The notes under the pieces were generated by a model. That model saw only the letters and a program-made list of their open reading frames with translations. It made no database searches and was not told the origin of the DNA. The position numbers were made by a program, and so were the translations under genes. A stretch of 10,397 nt of DNA from Thermoplasmatota archaeon. GTDB taxonomy: Archaea > Thermoplasmatota > E2 > DHVEG-1. Positions 1-7,768 of the stretch are shown piece by piece (position 1 is the stretch's first letter; every line of letters begins with the position of its first letter). The stretch covers positions 1 to 10,397 of the forward strand of contig JAUWOO010000056.1 of NCBI GenBank assembly GCA_030612095.1. Direction: 5' to 3'.

Positions 1-3000
1 AGGTTCAAAATAGATGAAACAGTGTCCGAACATGCATCAAGAATAGATGTTCATTGGTATGGGTATGCTAAAAATGACTCATTTGTTTCAATGTACTGTT
101 GGCAACCACCATCTAGTAAGATACCGTATGTTGGAGGTTGGAAACTTTTAAAGTTAAGGAACTCAGATGGGAAAAATATCTCAATTACTTACAGTCAACC
201 TAATAATTCTAATAAGTCATATATCCAATATAATGATTATATTGACGTTTGTATTGTTGTAACTCCCCGTGGTGGGGAGAAATGTAATCTATTTTCTAAT
301 TACGTGAAAATTACAGTTTACGGTGCTTATTCCGAGACAGGTAAAGCACGTACTATTCCGATACCCACTAAAAATATTTCCTCATGGGAATCTTTCACTT
401 GGAAAGATAACGAAAAAAGTGAAACAGATATTACGTACCATATCCTTTATAATTATATAGGAACACAATATAAAAAAGTTGAAGAAAAATATCTGGAAGG
501 TAACGAAAATGGATTTTCATCAGATACATCACCCCCTCCAATATCCTTAAACAAAATACCTTCAAACTACAAGCTAAAAATAGAAGCAAATTTAGAAACA
601 GATAATACATCTATTTCTCCAGAAGTCATCAGCTTAGGTATTACTTGGCAAACAAAGGAAAACACATGGAGAGACCTGTTTAATTCAACCTTAAGGGTTG
701 ACAAAAAATCTGGCGATACGTATAATGTTAGATTCAAAGATGGTAACGTCAGCTTAACAGTATATTCTAATGATTGGCCCATGTTTGGAAAGAATTCGGC
801 AAATACAAGATCATCAGATGGTTATGGACCTGGACTTTCTTCGGGAGATTACTCTGCATTTTGGAAGTCAACAGGTAAAAGTGGAACTGGATATAGAAAT
901 CCTGTTATTAAATCCGGAGTTTTATATGTGGCATCTGAAGACGGTAAAGAGATTCACTCATATGATGCATATATTGAGGATTTAGGTGATAAACCTAATG
1001 ATTACCTAGGGGTGGGTACCGTTCCTGCAAATGTGGTAAATTGCTCACCTGTGGTAATAGAAGACGGCGAAGATGAACTTGTTGTCGTAGCAACTAGCAG
1101 TAAAGATGCAAAAAACAAAATATATGCTTTCAATGGAAATGATCTTTTGGCACCAATAATCTGGACATTTAGTTATCCCGATAATTCCAAAATTCGCTAT
1201 TGTTCATCACCTGTAGTCTACGGGGATAAGATTTTCATAACTTCATGTGGAGAAACAAACAAAATGTTCGCTCTTGATTTCAGTGGAAATTTACAATCAA
1301 AGTTAGATATAGATTTACCGGCCGGGAGTTTGTCAAGTCCTGCTATTCAAGGTGATAAGATAGTAGTGGGATGCACAAACAAAGATGGAAAAAGTCTCTT
1401 TGTTTTTGATTTGGAGGGAAATGAAATATGGAGTAAGAGCGTGGGAGCAATTGGTAGGGCAGCCCCTATTATCTATGAGAATAAAATTTTTGTATTGGTC
1501 AGAGTGCCAGTAGAAAAAATTTCCTTCATCGATTATTCCTATACCAAGCTTGTTGCTTTAGATTTAGAGAACGGAGATGAACTATGGAATGAATCCATTA
1601 CGTCTTCTTCGAATTTACCAAATAAAAATGAGTTTGCTGCCTGCAGTACTCCTACCATTTATGATGATTTAATTTTTGTGGCTTCCCCAAATTGGAAACT
1701 GTATGCTTTTAACATTGAAAATGGAGATTTAACGAGCAAATGGGCTTCAAATCCGATAACGCTATATGATATCATACCAACTTCGAGTAAGCCTTTGGTA
1801 TCATCCGCTGCCTCTGCCGATGGGGCTATTTATGTTGGAACTCCAGGTGGATTTATGTGTGTCATTAAAGCATCAAATGGTGAAGTTGTAAAATCGATAT
1901 CTACTCTGAATGGGGCGGGTATTTGGTCATCACCAATTATTGTGGATGGTTTATTATTTTTTGGTGATGAAGATGGAAATTTATACAGCGTAGGAAAAGA
2001 ATCAAAGGTGGTGGAAAGTGAAACCAAAGGGGGATTTAGTTCTGTGCCAATATACTTACCACAGGATGGAGACAATGGGCAAAAATACTACTGGGATATG
2101 TTCTATGCAAATTATGGGGAATTTGGAGGTAAATTATCTTTTACCCTGCTTGATGGGGAAGGAAAAGAACTAAAAAGAAATATTGCCAATAATGTTTCTA
2201 TATATGAATACGCTGGGAATAGTACCATAAAATTGCAAGCAGAATTTACAGGTAATCTTTCAAATCGGTCAGTATTATATGATTGGTATGTTACTTTTAC
2301 AAATGTTACTGAAGATAGAATCACTTTTTTTGATAATACATTTTCATATAGTGGTACTCCACCAAAATGTGAAATTGAGGTTGTGGGCAAAAATAGTGGT
2401 ATCAATACAAGTTCCGCAGAATATAATTTGAGTTACAAAAATCAAACGGGCGAACATTTTACCTTATGGGTAAGTGCGAACTGTAGCGGCGATGCTATAT
2501 CAACGTCAAGGGAAAAGATTACCGCAGACACATCAAAACTGAACTTTAGTGAAAATATCACAGAATATAGTAGTATCCGATTCAGGATCAAAAATTCATC
2601 TGGGGGGCAATGGAACTCTAATTGGTTTGAATTTGAAGGTGAAGGCAAAAAAGATGCTGCTAGTCCCATTTTTTACGAAGATAGCTTTAGACCAAAGGAT
2701 GGTTGGATTGCCACAAATACACCAACATGTACAATAGATGTTGAAGATATGGGAACTGAAGGCAACATAACCGGTTTGAACATCAGTTCTGCAGAATATA
2801 CATTGAAGTACAAAATAAAAAATCAATCGGGTACAAAAACCAATACATCTGCAGCTCAGTGTAGTGGTAATGCTGGTTCAACCAATAAAGAAACTATCAG
2901 TGTGGACATCTCAGAATTAGATTTCAGCGAAAATATCACTGAACTTATCAGCATCAGGTTTTATATTGAAGATAAAGCAAAACCTCCAAACTCAAACGAG

Positions 3001-4077
3001 TTCTTCTTTGATGAATTTAAGATGGATACTGAAAAACCGTATTCGTATATAAACAACACGGAAGATATTGGCTATACAATCAATACGACGCCTGTTAAGA
3101 TAACAGCAGTAGCAGAGGATAATAGAAGTGACATAGATCATGTGACTCTTTATTATCGGGCCTTAACTGATACCAGTTGGTCATCATTTTCATCAGATGA
3201 TACATTACCTTATAGTTGGTCATTCTCAGTTGCAAGTGGTGAGTATGAACTTTGCACTATTGCTACTGACTGTGCGGGCAATGATGAAGATTACCCTACA
3301 GAAGGTGATGTGTCATTCATCTTTGATCCAAATCCTCCAGATGCTCCATCATTTGACAGTGAATATAGATTTGATGAGTTACCGGAATTCTCCATTAAAT
3401 TTACAGATGATTATAAACTAAAGAGTGTTGAATATAGATTGAAGTTCAATAATGAAACCCGTGAGTGGATAAAGATCAATGATGATGATATAAACAGCAA
3501 AAACTACACGGGTAATTGGAACCTCACTCAAGATGACTGGAACTATATGATGGAAGAGGAAAGTTACTACATGTATTTCAGATTGATTGACTCACTTGGA
3601 AATCAATATATAACTCCATCCACAAGTGAAGCAGTGAAAATAATAAAAGATTTTGATATTAATGAAACAACACCACATGATCCAGATTTATCTGACTTTG
3701 AAGAGTGGCACTGGGATAACGTATTTACTATCTCTGTTAATATTACTGGTGAGGATATAACAAACTTACAGTTGCACTACAGTTATTCAGCAGATAATAT
3801 AACATGGAATGAATGGAAACAATATGGGGGCAATCAAACTGCATCACCCTTTATTTGGAATTTCACCGCCGAAGCGGGAAGTGGATACTATATGTTCAAA
3901 ACAGTTGTATGGGACACTAGTGGCAATGTGACTACATCCCAAGTGAAATATGTTGGTGTGACTCTATTTCCGACGATTCCAATAATTATAATGATACCGT
4001 TAGCAGTTATTCTAATACTGGTTACAGCTTTTGCTCTTGGCTTTAAACCATTTAAGCTGAAAAAGAAAAAAACGTAA
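1..4077 (+). CDS. Large cell-surface protein with PQQ-like beta-propeller, duplicated beta domains, Ig-like domains and C-terminal membrane anchor (5' partial)
   Basis: The frame is open from the first base, so the GTG at 22 is probably internal and the true start, with any signal peptide, lies upstream. The order by nucleotide is: beta-rich region (1-770); propeller (about 772-2000), opened by DWPMFGKNSANTR, a typical start of PQQ-like propellers, with about eight repeats of the form SPVV..DK.(F/V)....(L/Y)AFD...G; a beta region (about 2035-2330); two related cysteine-containing domains (2356-2643 and 2719-3024); Ig-like domains (about 3025-3330 and 3660-3960) with a further beta domain between them; a hydrophobic helix (3964-4044); and a KPFKLKKKKT tail. 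More than two dozen N-X-S/T sequons suggest heavy glycosylation of an extracellular chain held by one C-terminal helix. Such propellers usually serve as binding or scaffold modules; I see no catalytic motif and infer no enzyme activity. The ligand is unknown. It converges with nog1. Confidence 0.85.
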   Translation, partial: RFKIDETVSEHASRIDVHWYGYAKNDSFVSMYCWQPPSSKIPYVGGWKLLKLRNSDGKNISITYSQPNNSNKSYIQYNDYIDVCIVVTPRGGEKCNLFSNYVKITVYGAYSETGKARTIPIPTKNISSWESFTWKDNEKSETDITYHILYNYIGTQYKKVEEKYLEGNENGFSSDTSPPPISLNKIPSNYKLKIEANLETDNTSISPEVISLGITWQTKENTWRDLFNSTLRVDKKSGDTYNVRFKDGNVSLTVYSNDWPMFGKNSANTRSSDGYGPGLSSGDYSAFWKSTGKSGTGYRNPVIKSGVLYVASEDGKEIHSYDAYIEDLGDKPNDYLGVGTVPANVVNCSPVVIEDGEDELVVVATSSKDAKNKIYAFNGNDLLAPIIWTFSYPDNSKIRYCSSPVVYGDKIFITSCGETNKMFALDFSGNLQSKLDIDLPAGSLSSPAIQGDKIVVGCTNKDGKSLFVFDLEGNEIWSKSVGAIGRAAPIIYENKIFVLVRVPVEKISFIDYSYTKLVALDLENGDELWNESITSSSNLPNKNEFAACSTPTIYDDLIFVASPNWKLYAFNIENGDLTSKWASNPITLYDIIPTSSKPLVSSAASADGAIYVGTPGGFMCVIKASNGEVVKSISTLNGAGIWSSPIIVDGLLFFGDEDGNLYSVGKESKVVESETKGGFSSVPIYLPQDGDNGQKYYWDMFYANYGEFGGKLSFTLLDGEGKELKRNIANNVSIYEYAGNSTIKLQAEFTGNLSNRSVLYDWYVTFTNVTEDRITFFDNTFSYSGTPPKCEIEVVGKNSGINTSSAEYNLSYKNQTGEHFTLWVSANCSGDAISTSREKITADTSKLNFSENITEYSSIRFRIKNSSGGQWNSNWFEFEGEGKKDAASPIFYEDSFRPKDGWIATNTPTCTIDVEDMGTEGNITGLNISSAEYTLKYKIKNQSGTKTNTSAAQCSGNAGSTNKETISVDISELDFSENITELISIRFYIEDKAKPPNSNEFFFDEFKMDTEKPYSYINNTEDIGYTINTTPVKITAVAEDNRSDIDHVTLYYRALTDTSWSSFSSDDTLPYSWSFSVASGEYELCTIATDCAGNDEDYPTEGDVSFIFDPNPPDAPSFDSEYRFDELPEFSIKFTDDYKLKSVEYRLKFNNETREWIKINDDDINSKNYTGNWNLTQDDWNYMMEEESYYMYFRLIDSLGNQYITPSTSEAVKIIKDFDINETTPHDPDLSDFEEWHWDNVFTISVNITGEDITNLQLHYSYSADNITWNEWKQYGGNQTASPFIWNFTAEAGSGYYMFKTVVWDTSGNVTTSQVKYVGVTLFPTIPIIIMIPLAVILILVTAFALGFKPFKLKKKKT
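2356..3024 (+). repeat. Internal tandem duplication of a cysteine-containing beta domain in the surface protein
   Basis: Two successive segments (2356-2643 and 2719-3024) share an ordered series of matches: TP.xC near the start, SSAEY, then CSG.A.ST, and finally LxFSENITE..SIRF.I followed by an NSN-containing end. Each copy has two cysteines in matching places, one near the start and one in the CSG motif, so each may form one disulfide outside the cell. The copies differ at many positions, which points to an old duplication. I do not recognise a named family. Confidence 0.75.
3964..4044 (+). other. C-terminal transmembrane anchor of the surface protein
   Basis: A run of about 25 hydrophobic residues rich in Ile, Leu, Val, Phe and Ala is followed by a ten-residue tail with six lysines. 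By the positive-inside rule the large N-terminal part is extracellular and the tail cytoplasmic. There is no PGF-type sorting motif before the helix, so it probably stays as a simple membrane anchor. Confidence 0.85.
4060..4072 (-). terminator. Oligo-T tract behind nog1, inside the end of the convergent gene
   Basis: Read on the minus strand, a T7 run (4072 to 4066), one C and a T5 run follow the nog1 stop by about 22 bases. Archaeal RNA polymerase stops at oligo-T tracts without needing a hairpin. The tract is encoded by the lysine codons of the surface protein's basic tail, so one stretch serves both purposes. Its use is inferred. Confidence 0.45.
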
Positions 4078-4090
4078 CCATCATTTCTCC

Positions 4091-4096
4091 TTTTTT
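4091..4096 (+). terminator. Oligo-T tract behind the surface-protein gene
   Basis: A T6 run after CTCC begins 14 bases after the TAA of the surface protein and overlaps the nog1 stop codon. It is a plausible hairpin-free archaeal terminator for the + strand. It is short, so confidence is moderate. Confidence 0.4.
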
Positions 4097-5072
4097 ATTC
4101 ATCCTCTTCTTTTGACATATAATGCGAAAAGATCTCATCTACAAGAATATCTATGCCTTCATCAGTTTTGCAAGAAATCTTTAGATTGGTAGAATCTGTC
4201 TTTTTAAAATCCGCCTTATTTTCAACTACAATTAAAGAAGAACCGCTAAACATTTCTTTCATCTGAGTGAGTAAATTCATTTGATCTTTCATGGAATAAC
4301 CACAAGTCTCAGATACATCCAAAACAAAAACTATCAAATCTGCAAGATGAGTAAGAGCAGCAATAGCTTGCTTTTCAATTTCATTTCTCTTAGATAGTGG
4401 TCTATCCAGCAGGCCTGGCGTATCAATTATCTGAAAACGTTTTGTGATATATTTCTCAGTTTTTTCAATGTGACCAACATGTATTTCTTTTGTTGTAAAT
4501 GGATACTGGGCTATCTCCGGTTTTGCAGATGAAAGACACCTTAAAAGAGACGATTTTCCCACATTTGGATAACCTGCTATAACAACCGTGGGAATATCAT
4601 TAATTGTTGGGAGATTCCTCATCATATTTTGCGCTTCGGCAAGTAGAACCAGTTCTTTATCAATCTGTCTTACCACGCTGGATATTCTACCATAGATTTC
4701 ACTTTGCTTTTGTTTTAAAAAATCAACTTTCTTAGATTTTTTCAATGATCTTGCCTGCTTTGAATAAATCATTTGACATGTTTTTCTGGCCCAATCAGTA
4801 GCACCAAGTGATTTTCTTAGTTTATTAACATCTATTTTGATATCCAGTATTTCTTGGTAAAACAGCGGGAGATGGTCAATGGATGGAAATTCTTTTACAT
4901 ATTTTTCCAGAGCAACTATAACATTTGTTGCAAACGAATCTGTTTTTGCTATAATGGTTTTCTTGGTCTTATACAAGGCGTCTCTATCATTGATTTGTAT
5001 CTTCTTGGATCTATTGTATGCTCTTTCTAGTATTTCTTCCGCTGTGAGTATAATAGGGATTTTTTTGAACAT
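4095..5072 (-). CDS. nog1: NOG1-type GTPase, ribosome large-subunit assembly factor
   Basis: This is a 325-residue TRAFAC-class GTPase of the OBG/NOG1 group. The start MFKKIPIILTAEEILERA fits archaeal NOG1 proteins and supports the ATG at 5072. Residues 1-160 form the helical, lysine-rich NOG1 N-terminal domain. The G domain has all its motifs: G1 GYPNVGKSS (167-175), G2 PFTTKEI (191-197), G3 DTPG (217-220), G4 NKAD (285-288) and G5 SCKTDEG (300-306). Length is usual for archaea; the long C-terminal extensions of eukaryotic Nog1 are absent and the protein ends in a short acidic tail. From the family, it should bind the 50S precursor in the cytoplasm and use GTP hydrolysis to time a late assembly step. 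It is transcribed alone, divergently from the operon to its right. Confidence 0.93.
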   Translation of the reverse strand: MFKKIPIILTAEEILERAYNRSKKIQINDRDALYKTKKTIIAKTDSFATNVIVALEKYVKEFPSIDHLPLFYQEILDIKIDVNKLRKSLGATDWARKTCQMIYSKQARSLKKSKKVDFLKQKQSEIYGRISSVVRQIDKELVLLAEAQNMMRNLPTINDIPTVVIAGYPNVGKSSLLRCLSSAKPEIAQYPFTTKEIHVGHIEKTEKYITKRFQIIDTPGLLDRPLSKRNEIEKQAIAALTHLADLIVFVLDVSETCGYSMKDQMNLLTQMKEMFSGSSLIVVENKADFKKTDSTNLKISCKTDEGIDILVDEIFSHYMSKEEDE

Positions 5073-5125
5073 GATAATTAAAAAGCTTTATGTGGTACCT
5101 GTAAATTAAGATGTTGGTGTAAATC
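5073..5125. promoter_or_regulatory. 53-base divergent promoter region between nog1 and the wHTH-ribK-polX-ligA operon
   Basis: On the minus strand CTTAATTTA (5110 to 5102) lies at a box A distance from a start near 5079, giving nog1 a leader of only a few bases. On the plus strand GCTTTATG (5085-5092) is a weaker box A candidate for a start near 5115. Two small palindromes, AAAGCTTT (5082-5089) and GGTACC (5094-5099), could be part of an operator. GGTG at 5116-5119 is a short Shine-Dalgarno match six bases before the ATG at 5126. Box A and start positions are inferred from usual archaeal spacing of about 25 bases. Confidence 0.45.
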
Positions 5126-5350
5126 ATGGATGAAGGATTCATACTTTCAAACAAATTTAGAAGGGCAGTCTTTGCCGAACTTGTGTCGGGTGAGACAGAT
5201 ATAGAACGAATTGCAAAAAAACACCACATTATTCGTAACGTGGCTATAAGAATTGCAGATGATTTTATCAGAGAGGAAATAATAGAGAAAAAAGGCAATA
5301 GATATTTTCTTACCAGCGATGGAGAAAAACTAGCTGCAAATATTAAGTAG
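5126..5350 (+). CDS. Small winged-helix DNA-binding protein
   Basis: This 74-residue protein is almost wholly one helix-turn-helix unit. Residues about 9-20 (KFRRAVFAELVS) form a first helix, ETDIERIAKKHHI and the following RNVAIRIADDFIREEIIEK look like the second and recognition helices, and GNRYFLTSDGEKLAAN reads as the beta wing and closing helix with the TxxGE pattern seen in MarR/ArsR-like proteins. There is no ligand or dimerisation domain. It is the first gene of the operon and sits 19 bases before the riboflavin kinase/regulator, so it may control this operon or the adjacent divergent promoter; that is inference. It could instead be a general chromatin-associated wHTH protein. I recognise the fold but not a characterised family. 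Confidence 0.8.
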   Translation: MDEGFILSNKFRRAVFAELVSGETDIERIAKKHHIIRNVAIRIADDFIREEIIEKKGNRYFLTSDGEKLAANIK

Positions 5351-5354
5351 TAAT

Positions 5355-5358
5355 GGAG
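5355..5358 (+). promoter_or_regulatory. Ribosome binding site of the riboflavin kinase gene
   Basis: GGAG lies 11 bases before the ATG at 5370 in the 19-base gap behind the wHTH gene. It supports the chosen start and translation from a shared transcript. Confidence 0.55.
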
Positions 5359-5369
5359 AAAAGTAAATC

Positions 5370-6026
5370 ATGAAACCGTATCTTTTACAGATGCTAAAAG
5401 AGCTTGCATTGTTAGGAGCAACTAAAAATAGGGTAGAGATTTCTTCTCTTGAATTGGCAAAACAGCTTGAGACTAGCCAGCAGACAGCTTCTAGGTATCT
5501 TTTGGAGTTGGACAAAGATGGGATGATAACTAGGGAGTTGGGCATAAAAAAACAACTTATCCAGATAACCAGTAAGGGTGAAGAGAGTTTACAAGAAGAA
5601 TATCTGCAGTATCAACAAATTTTCGAGTTAACAAACAAGATTCGTTTTACTGGCAAAGTTATATCAGGCATGGGTGAGGGTAAATACTATACCAAGCAAA
5701 GTGGATATGCTGATCAGTTTAAAGAAAAGTTAGGGTTTGTTGCTTTTCCTGGCACGCTCAATGTTGAGATAAGACATATAGAGAAAAATAAGCTAAGGCT
5801 GTTAAAAAACTATAATGCAATACAAATCGATGAATTTGAAACAGATAATCGTACATTTGGCGGCGTTAAATGTTTCCGTGCAACTATAAACAATGCTGAC
5901 GGGGCAATTGTTTTACCACTGCGTAGCCATTATTCAAACATTTTAGAATTCATATCTCCACATTTTTTGAGAGAGAAATTAAACATAAAAGATGGAGATA
6001 ATGTAAAAATAATGATTTATTTGTAA
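5370..6026 (+). CDS. ribK: CTP-dependent riboflavin kinase fused to an N-terminal winged-helix domain (RbkR type)
   Basis: The protein makes FMN from riboflavin with CTP as phosphate donor (EC 2.7.1.161), the archaeal route to flavin cofactors in the cytoplasm. Residues 1-80 are a winged helix: the segment SSLELAKQLETSQQTASRYL is the helix-turn-helix and ITSKGEESL the wing region. Residues 88-218 are the kinase barrel (DUF120 family) with GMGEGKYY (100-107), the signature FPGTLN (126-131), FGGVKCFRA (163-171), LRSHY (184-188) and a C-terminal GDNVKI. At 218 residues it matches the two-domain form; the single-domain Methanocaldococcus enzyme lacks the HTH. The two-domain form is known in other archaea as the bifunctional regulator RbkR, which controls riboflavin genes. 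No other rib gene is in view, so regulation of its own operon is inference. The kinase assignment is firm. Confidence 0.93.
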   Translation: MKPYLLQMLKELALLGATKNRVEISSLELAKQLETSQQTASRYLLELDKDGMITRELGIKKQLIQITSKGEESLQEEYLQYQQIFELTNKIRFTGKVISGMGEGKYYTKQSGYADQFKEKLGFVAFPGTLNVEIRHIEKNKLRLLKNYNAIQIDEFETDNRTFGGVKCFRATINNADGAIVLPLRSHYSNILEFISPHFLREKLNIKDGDNVKIMIYL

Positions 6027-6045
6027 AAAGTAGAGAGAATTACTT

Positions 6046-7764
6046 ATGAAAAATAGGTTTGTAGCGGATATATTATATCAAATTGCAGATTTACTGGACG
6101 TTAAAGGAGAAATATTTTTTAAAACCAGAGCATATCGGATAGCTGCACAGACAATAGAGGTGCTGAATGAAGATATTGAGACCGTTTCAAATGAGGATAG
6201 ACTTCAATCCATTCCTGGGATCGGTGAGGCTCTTGCTAAAAAGATAACGGAGATTGTAGAAACAGGTAAGTTAGAATATTTTGAAAAGTTAAAAAAGGAA
6301 ATCCCGGCGGGTTTACTAACCTTGTTGGAGCTTCAAGGATTGGGGCCTAAGAAAGTCTCTGCTCTGTACAAAAATCTTGGCATAACAACTATTGAGGAGA
6401 TTAGAAATGCATGTACTAAAGGGAAACTAAGAGATTTAGATGGGTTTGGGGAGATAACAGAAAGAAACATTCTCCGCGGAATACAACTCAGGGAGAAAAC
6501 TAGTGGACGTGTATTGCTTAACATGGCCTATGCAAATGGAAATAACTATCTTGATTATCTTAAAAAATGTGAAAGAATTGAAAAAATAGATATTGCAGGC
6601 AGCCTTCGTAGGAAAAAAGAAACAATTGGTGATTTGGACATATTGGCCTCCTCGGAATTTCCTGATGATGTTATGGATTATTTTGTGAAATATCCTAGCG
6701 TACAACGAGTGCTATTAAAGGGTAGTACAAAAACCAGTGCTCTTTTAAATGATGGGCTTCAGGTTGATCTTCGTGTTGTAAAAAAAGAAAGCTACGGTTC
6801 GGCGCTTCAATATTTCACCGGTTCTAAAGAACACAATGTAAAAATGCGAAGCATCGCTATCAAGAAGGGGTTTAAACTTAATGAGTACGGTCTTTTCGAT
6901 AAAAATACTGATGAATATGTTGTTGGAAATACGGAAGAGGAAGTATACAACACACTTGGTCTTTCATACATTGAACCCGAACTACGTGAGAACCGAGGTG
7001 AGATAGAGGCTGCGTTAGATGGTAGACTGCCAAATCTTGTAAAATACGAGGACGTAAAAGGTGATTTTCATGTCCACTCGCTTTGGAGCGATGGTTCTGA
7101 TTCAATAGAGACAATGGCACATTATGCTCAGAAAATGGGATATGAATTTGTCGGCATTGCTGATCATTCTCAATCCCTGAAAATTGCGCGGGGCTTATCT
7201 GAAGAAAGAGTTCTTAGAAAAATAAATGAGATTGAAAATATAAACAAAAAATTATCTGGATTTAAGGTTCTGTGTGGCACGGAATGTGATATCAAACCAG
7301 ATGGATCTCTGGATTACAGTGATATGATTCTCAAAAAATTTGACTTTGTTGGTGTAGGAATTCACACTGCTTTTGGGATGAGTGGAGCGGAGCAAACTAA
7401 GAGAATTGTAAAAAGTATGGAAAATGAAAATGTGGATTTTATTGCTCATCCAACTTGTCGCATGATAGGTAGAAGGGAACCCTTTGATATCGATATGGAA
7501 AAAATTTTTGATGCTGCTAGAGAAACCGATACATATCTAGAGATTAACTCGTTTCCTGATCGACTTGATCTTAATGATGTACATTCTAAACTTGCTAAAG
7601 AACGGGGTGTAAAATTTGTTATTGGTACTGACTCACATAGCGCTGTCAACTTACCATTTATGCATTTTGGCGTTGCAACTGCCAGACGCGGGTGGTTAGA
7701 AAAAAAAGATATTCTGAATACACATTCTCTCAGAGAGATTGAAAAAATACTTGGATGTGAATAA
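6046..7764 (+). CDS. polX: Family X DNA polymerase with PHP domain (PolX)
   Basis: This is a 572-residue bacterial/archaeal PolX, close to the usual 570-580. Residues 1-150 hold the DNA-binding part with helix-hairpin-helix motifs at IPGIGEALA (56-64), LQGLGPKKV (96-104) and LDGFGEITE (131-139). The nucleotidyltransferase core (about 155-310) has GSLRR (185-189), the metal-binding pair in GDLDIL (D196, D198) and the third aspartate in QVDLRV (D241), so the polymerase is probably active. The PHP domain (about 337-570) keeps the expected metal ligands: H342 and H344, D349, H374, E413, H440, H468, D529 and H531, which in studied PolX proteins give 3'-5' exonuclease, AP-endonuclease or 3'-end-cleaning activity. 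It fills short gaps in base-excision repair and end joining. A weak GAGAG (6033-6037) precedes the ATG. The ligase gene follows after four bases. Confidence 0.95.
   Translation: MKNRFVADILYQIADLLDVKGEIFFKTRAYRIAAQTIEVLNEDIETVSNEDRLQSIPGIGEALAKKITEIVETGKLEYFEKLKKEIPAGLLTLLELQGLGPKKVSALYKNLGITTIEEIRNACTKGKLRDLDGFGEITERNILRGIQLREKTSGRVLLNMAYANGNNYLDYLKKCERIEKIDIAGSLRRKKETIGDLDILASSEFPDDVMDYFVKYPSVQRVLLKGSTKTSALLNDGLQVDLRVVKKESYGSALQYFTGSKEHNVKMRSIAIKKGFKLNEYGLFDKNTDEYVVGNTEEEVYNTLGLSYIEPELRENRGEIEAALDGRLPNLVKYEDVKGDFHVHSLWSDGSDSIETMAHYAQKMGYEFVGIADHSQSLKIARGLSEERVLRKINEIENINKKLSGFKVLCGTECDIKPDGSLDYSDMILKKFDFVGVGIHTAFGMSGAEQTKRIVKSMENENVDFIAHPTCRMIGRREPFDIDMEKIFDAARETDTYLEINSFPDRLDLNDVHSKLAKERGVKFVIGTDSHSAVNLPFMHFGVATARRGWLEKKDILNTHSLREIEKILGCE
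7753..7760 (+). promoter_or_regulatory. Ribosome binding site of ligA inside the end of polX
   Basis: GGATGTGA differs by one base from the ideal GGAGGTGA and lies eight bases before the ATG at 7769. It is formed by the last sense codons of polX. This spacing decides the ligA start in favour of 7769 and suggests that ribosomes ending polX start ligA. Confidence 0.65.
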
Positions 7765-7768
7765 GACA

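Noticed and set aside
22..24. GTG as the start of the surface protein
   Set aside because: The frame is open from base 1, no ribosome site is seen in the preceding bases, and no signal peptide follows; the gene more likely runs in from outside.
772..2000. A PQQ-dependent dehydrogenase
   Set aside because: Only the propeller repeat pattern is present; I see no recognisable PQQ or calcium site or heme motif, and the flanks are structural beta modules.
7739..7741. TTG as the start of LigA
   Set aside because: It lies inside polX and adds residues not expected for the family; the ATG at 7769 has a good ribosome site and a normal LigA N-terminus.
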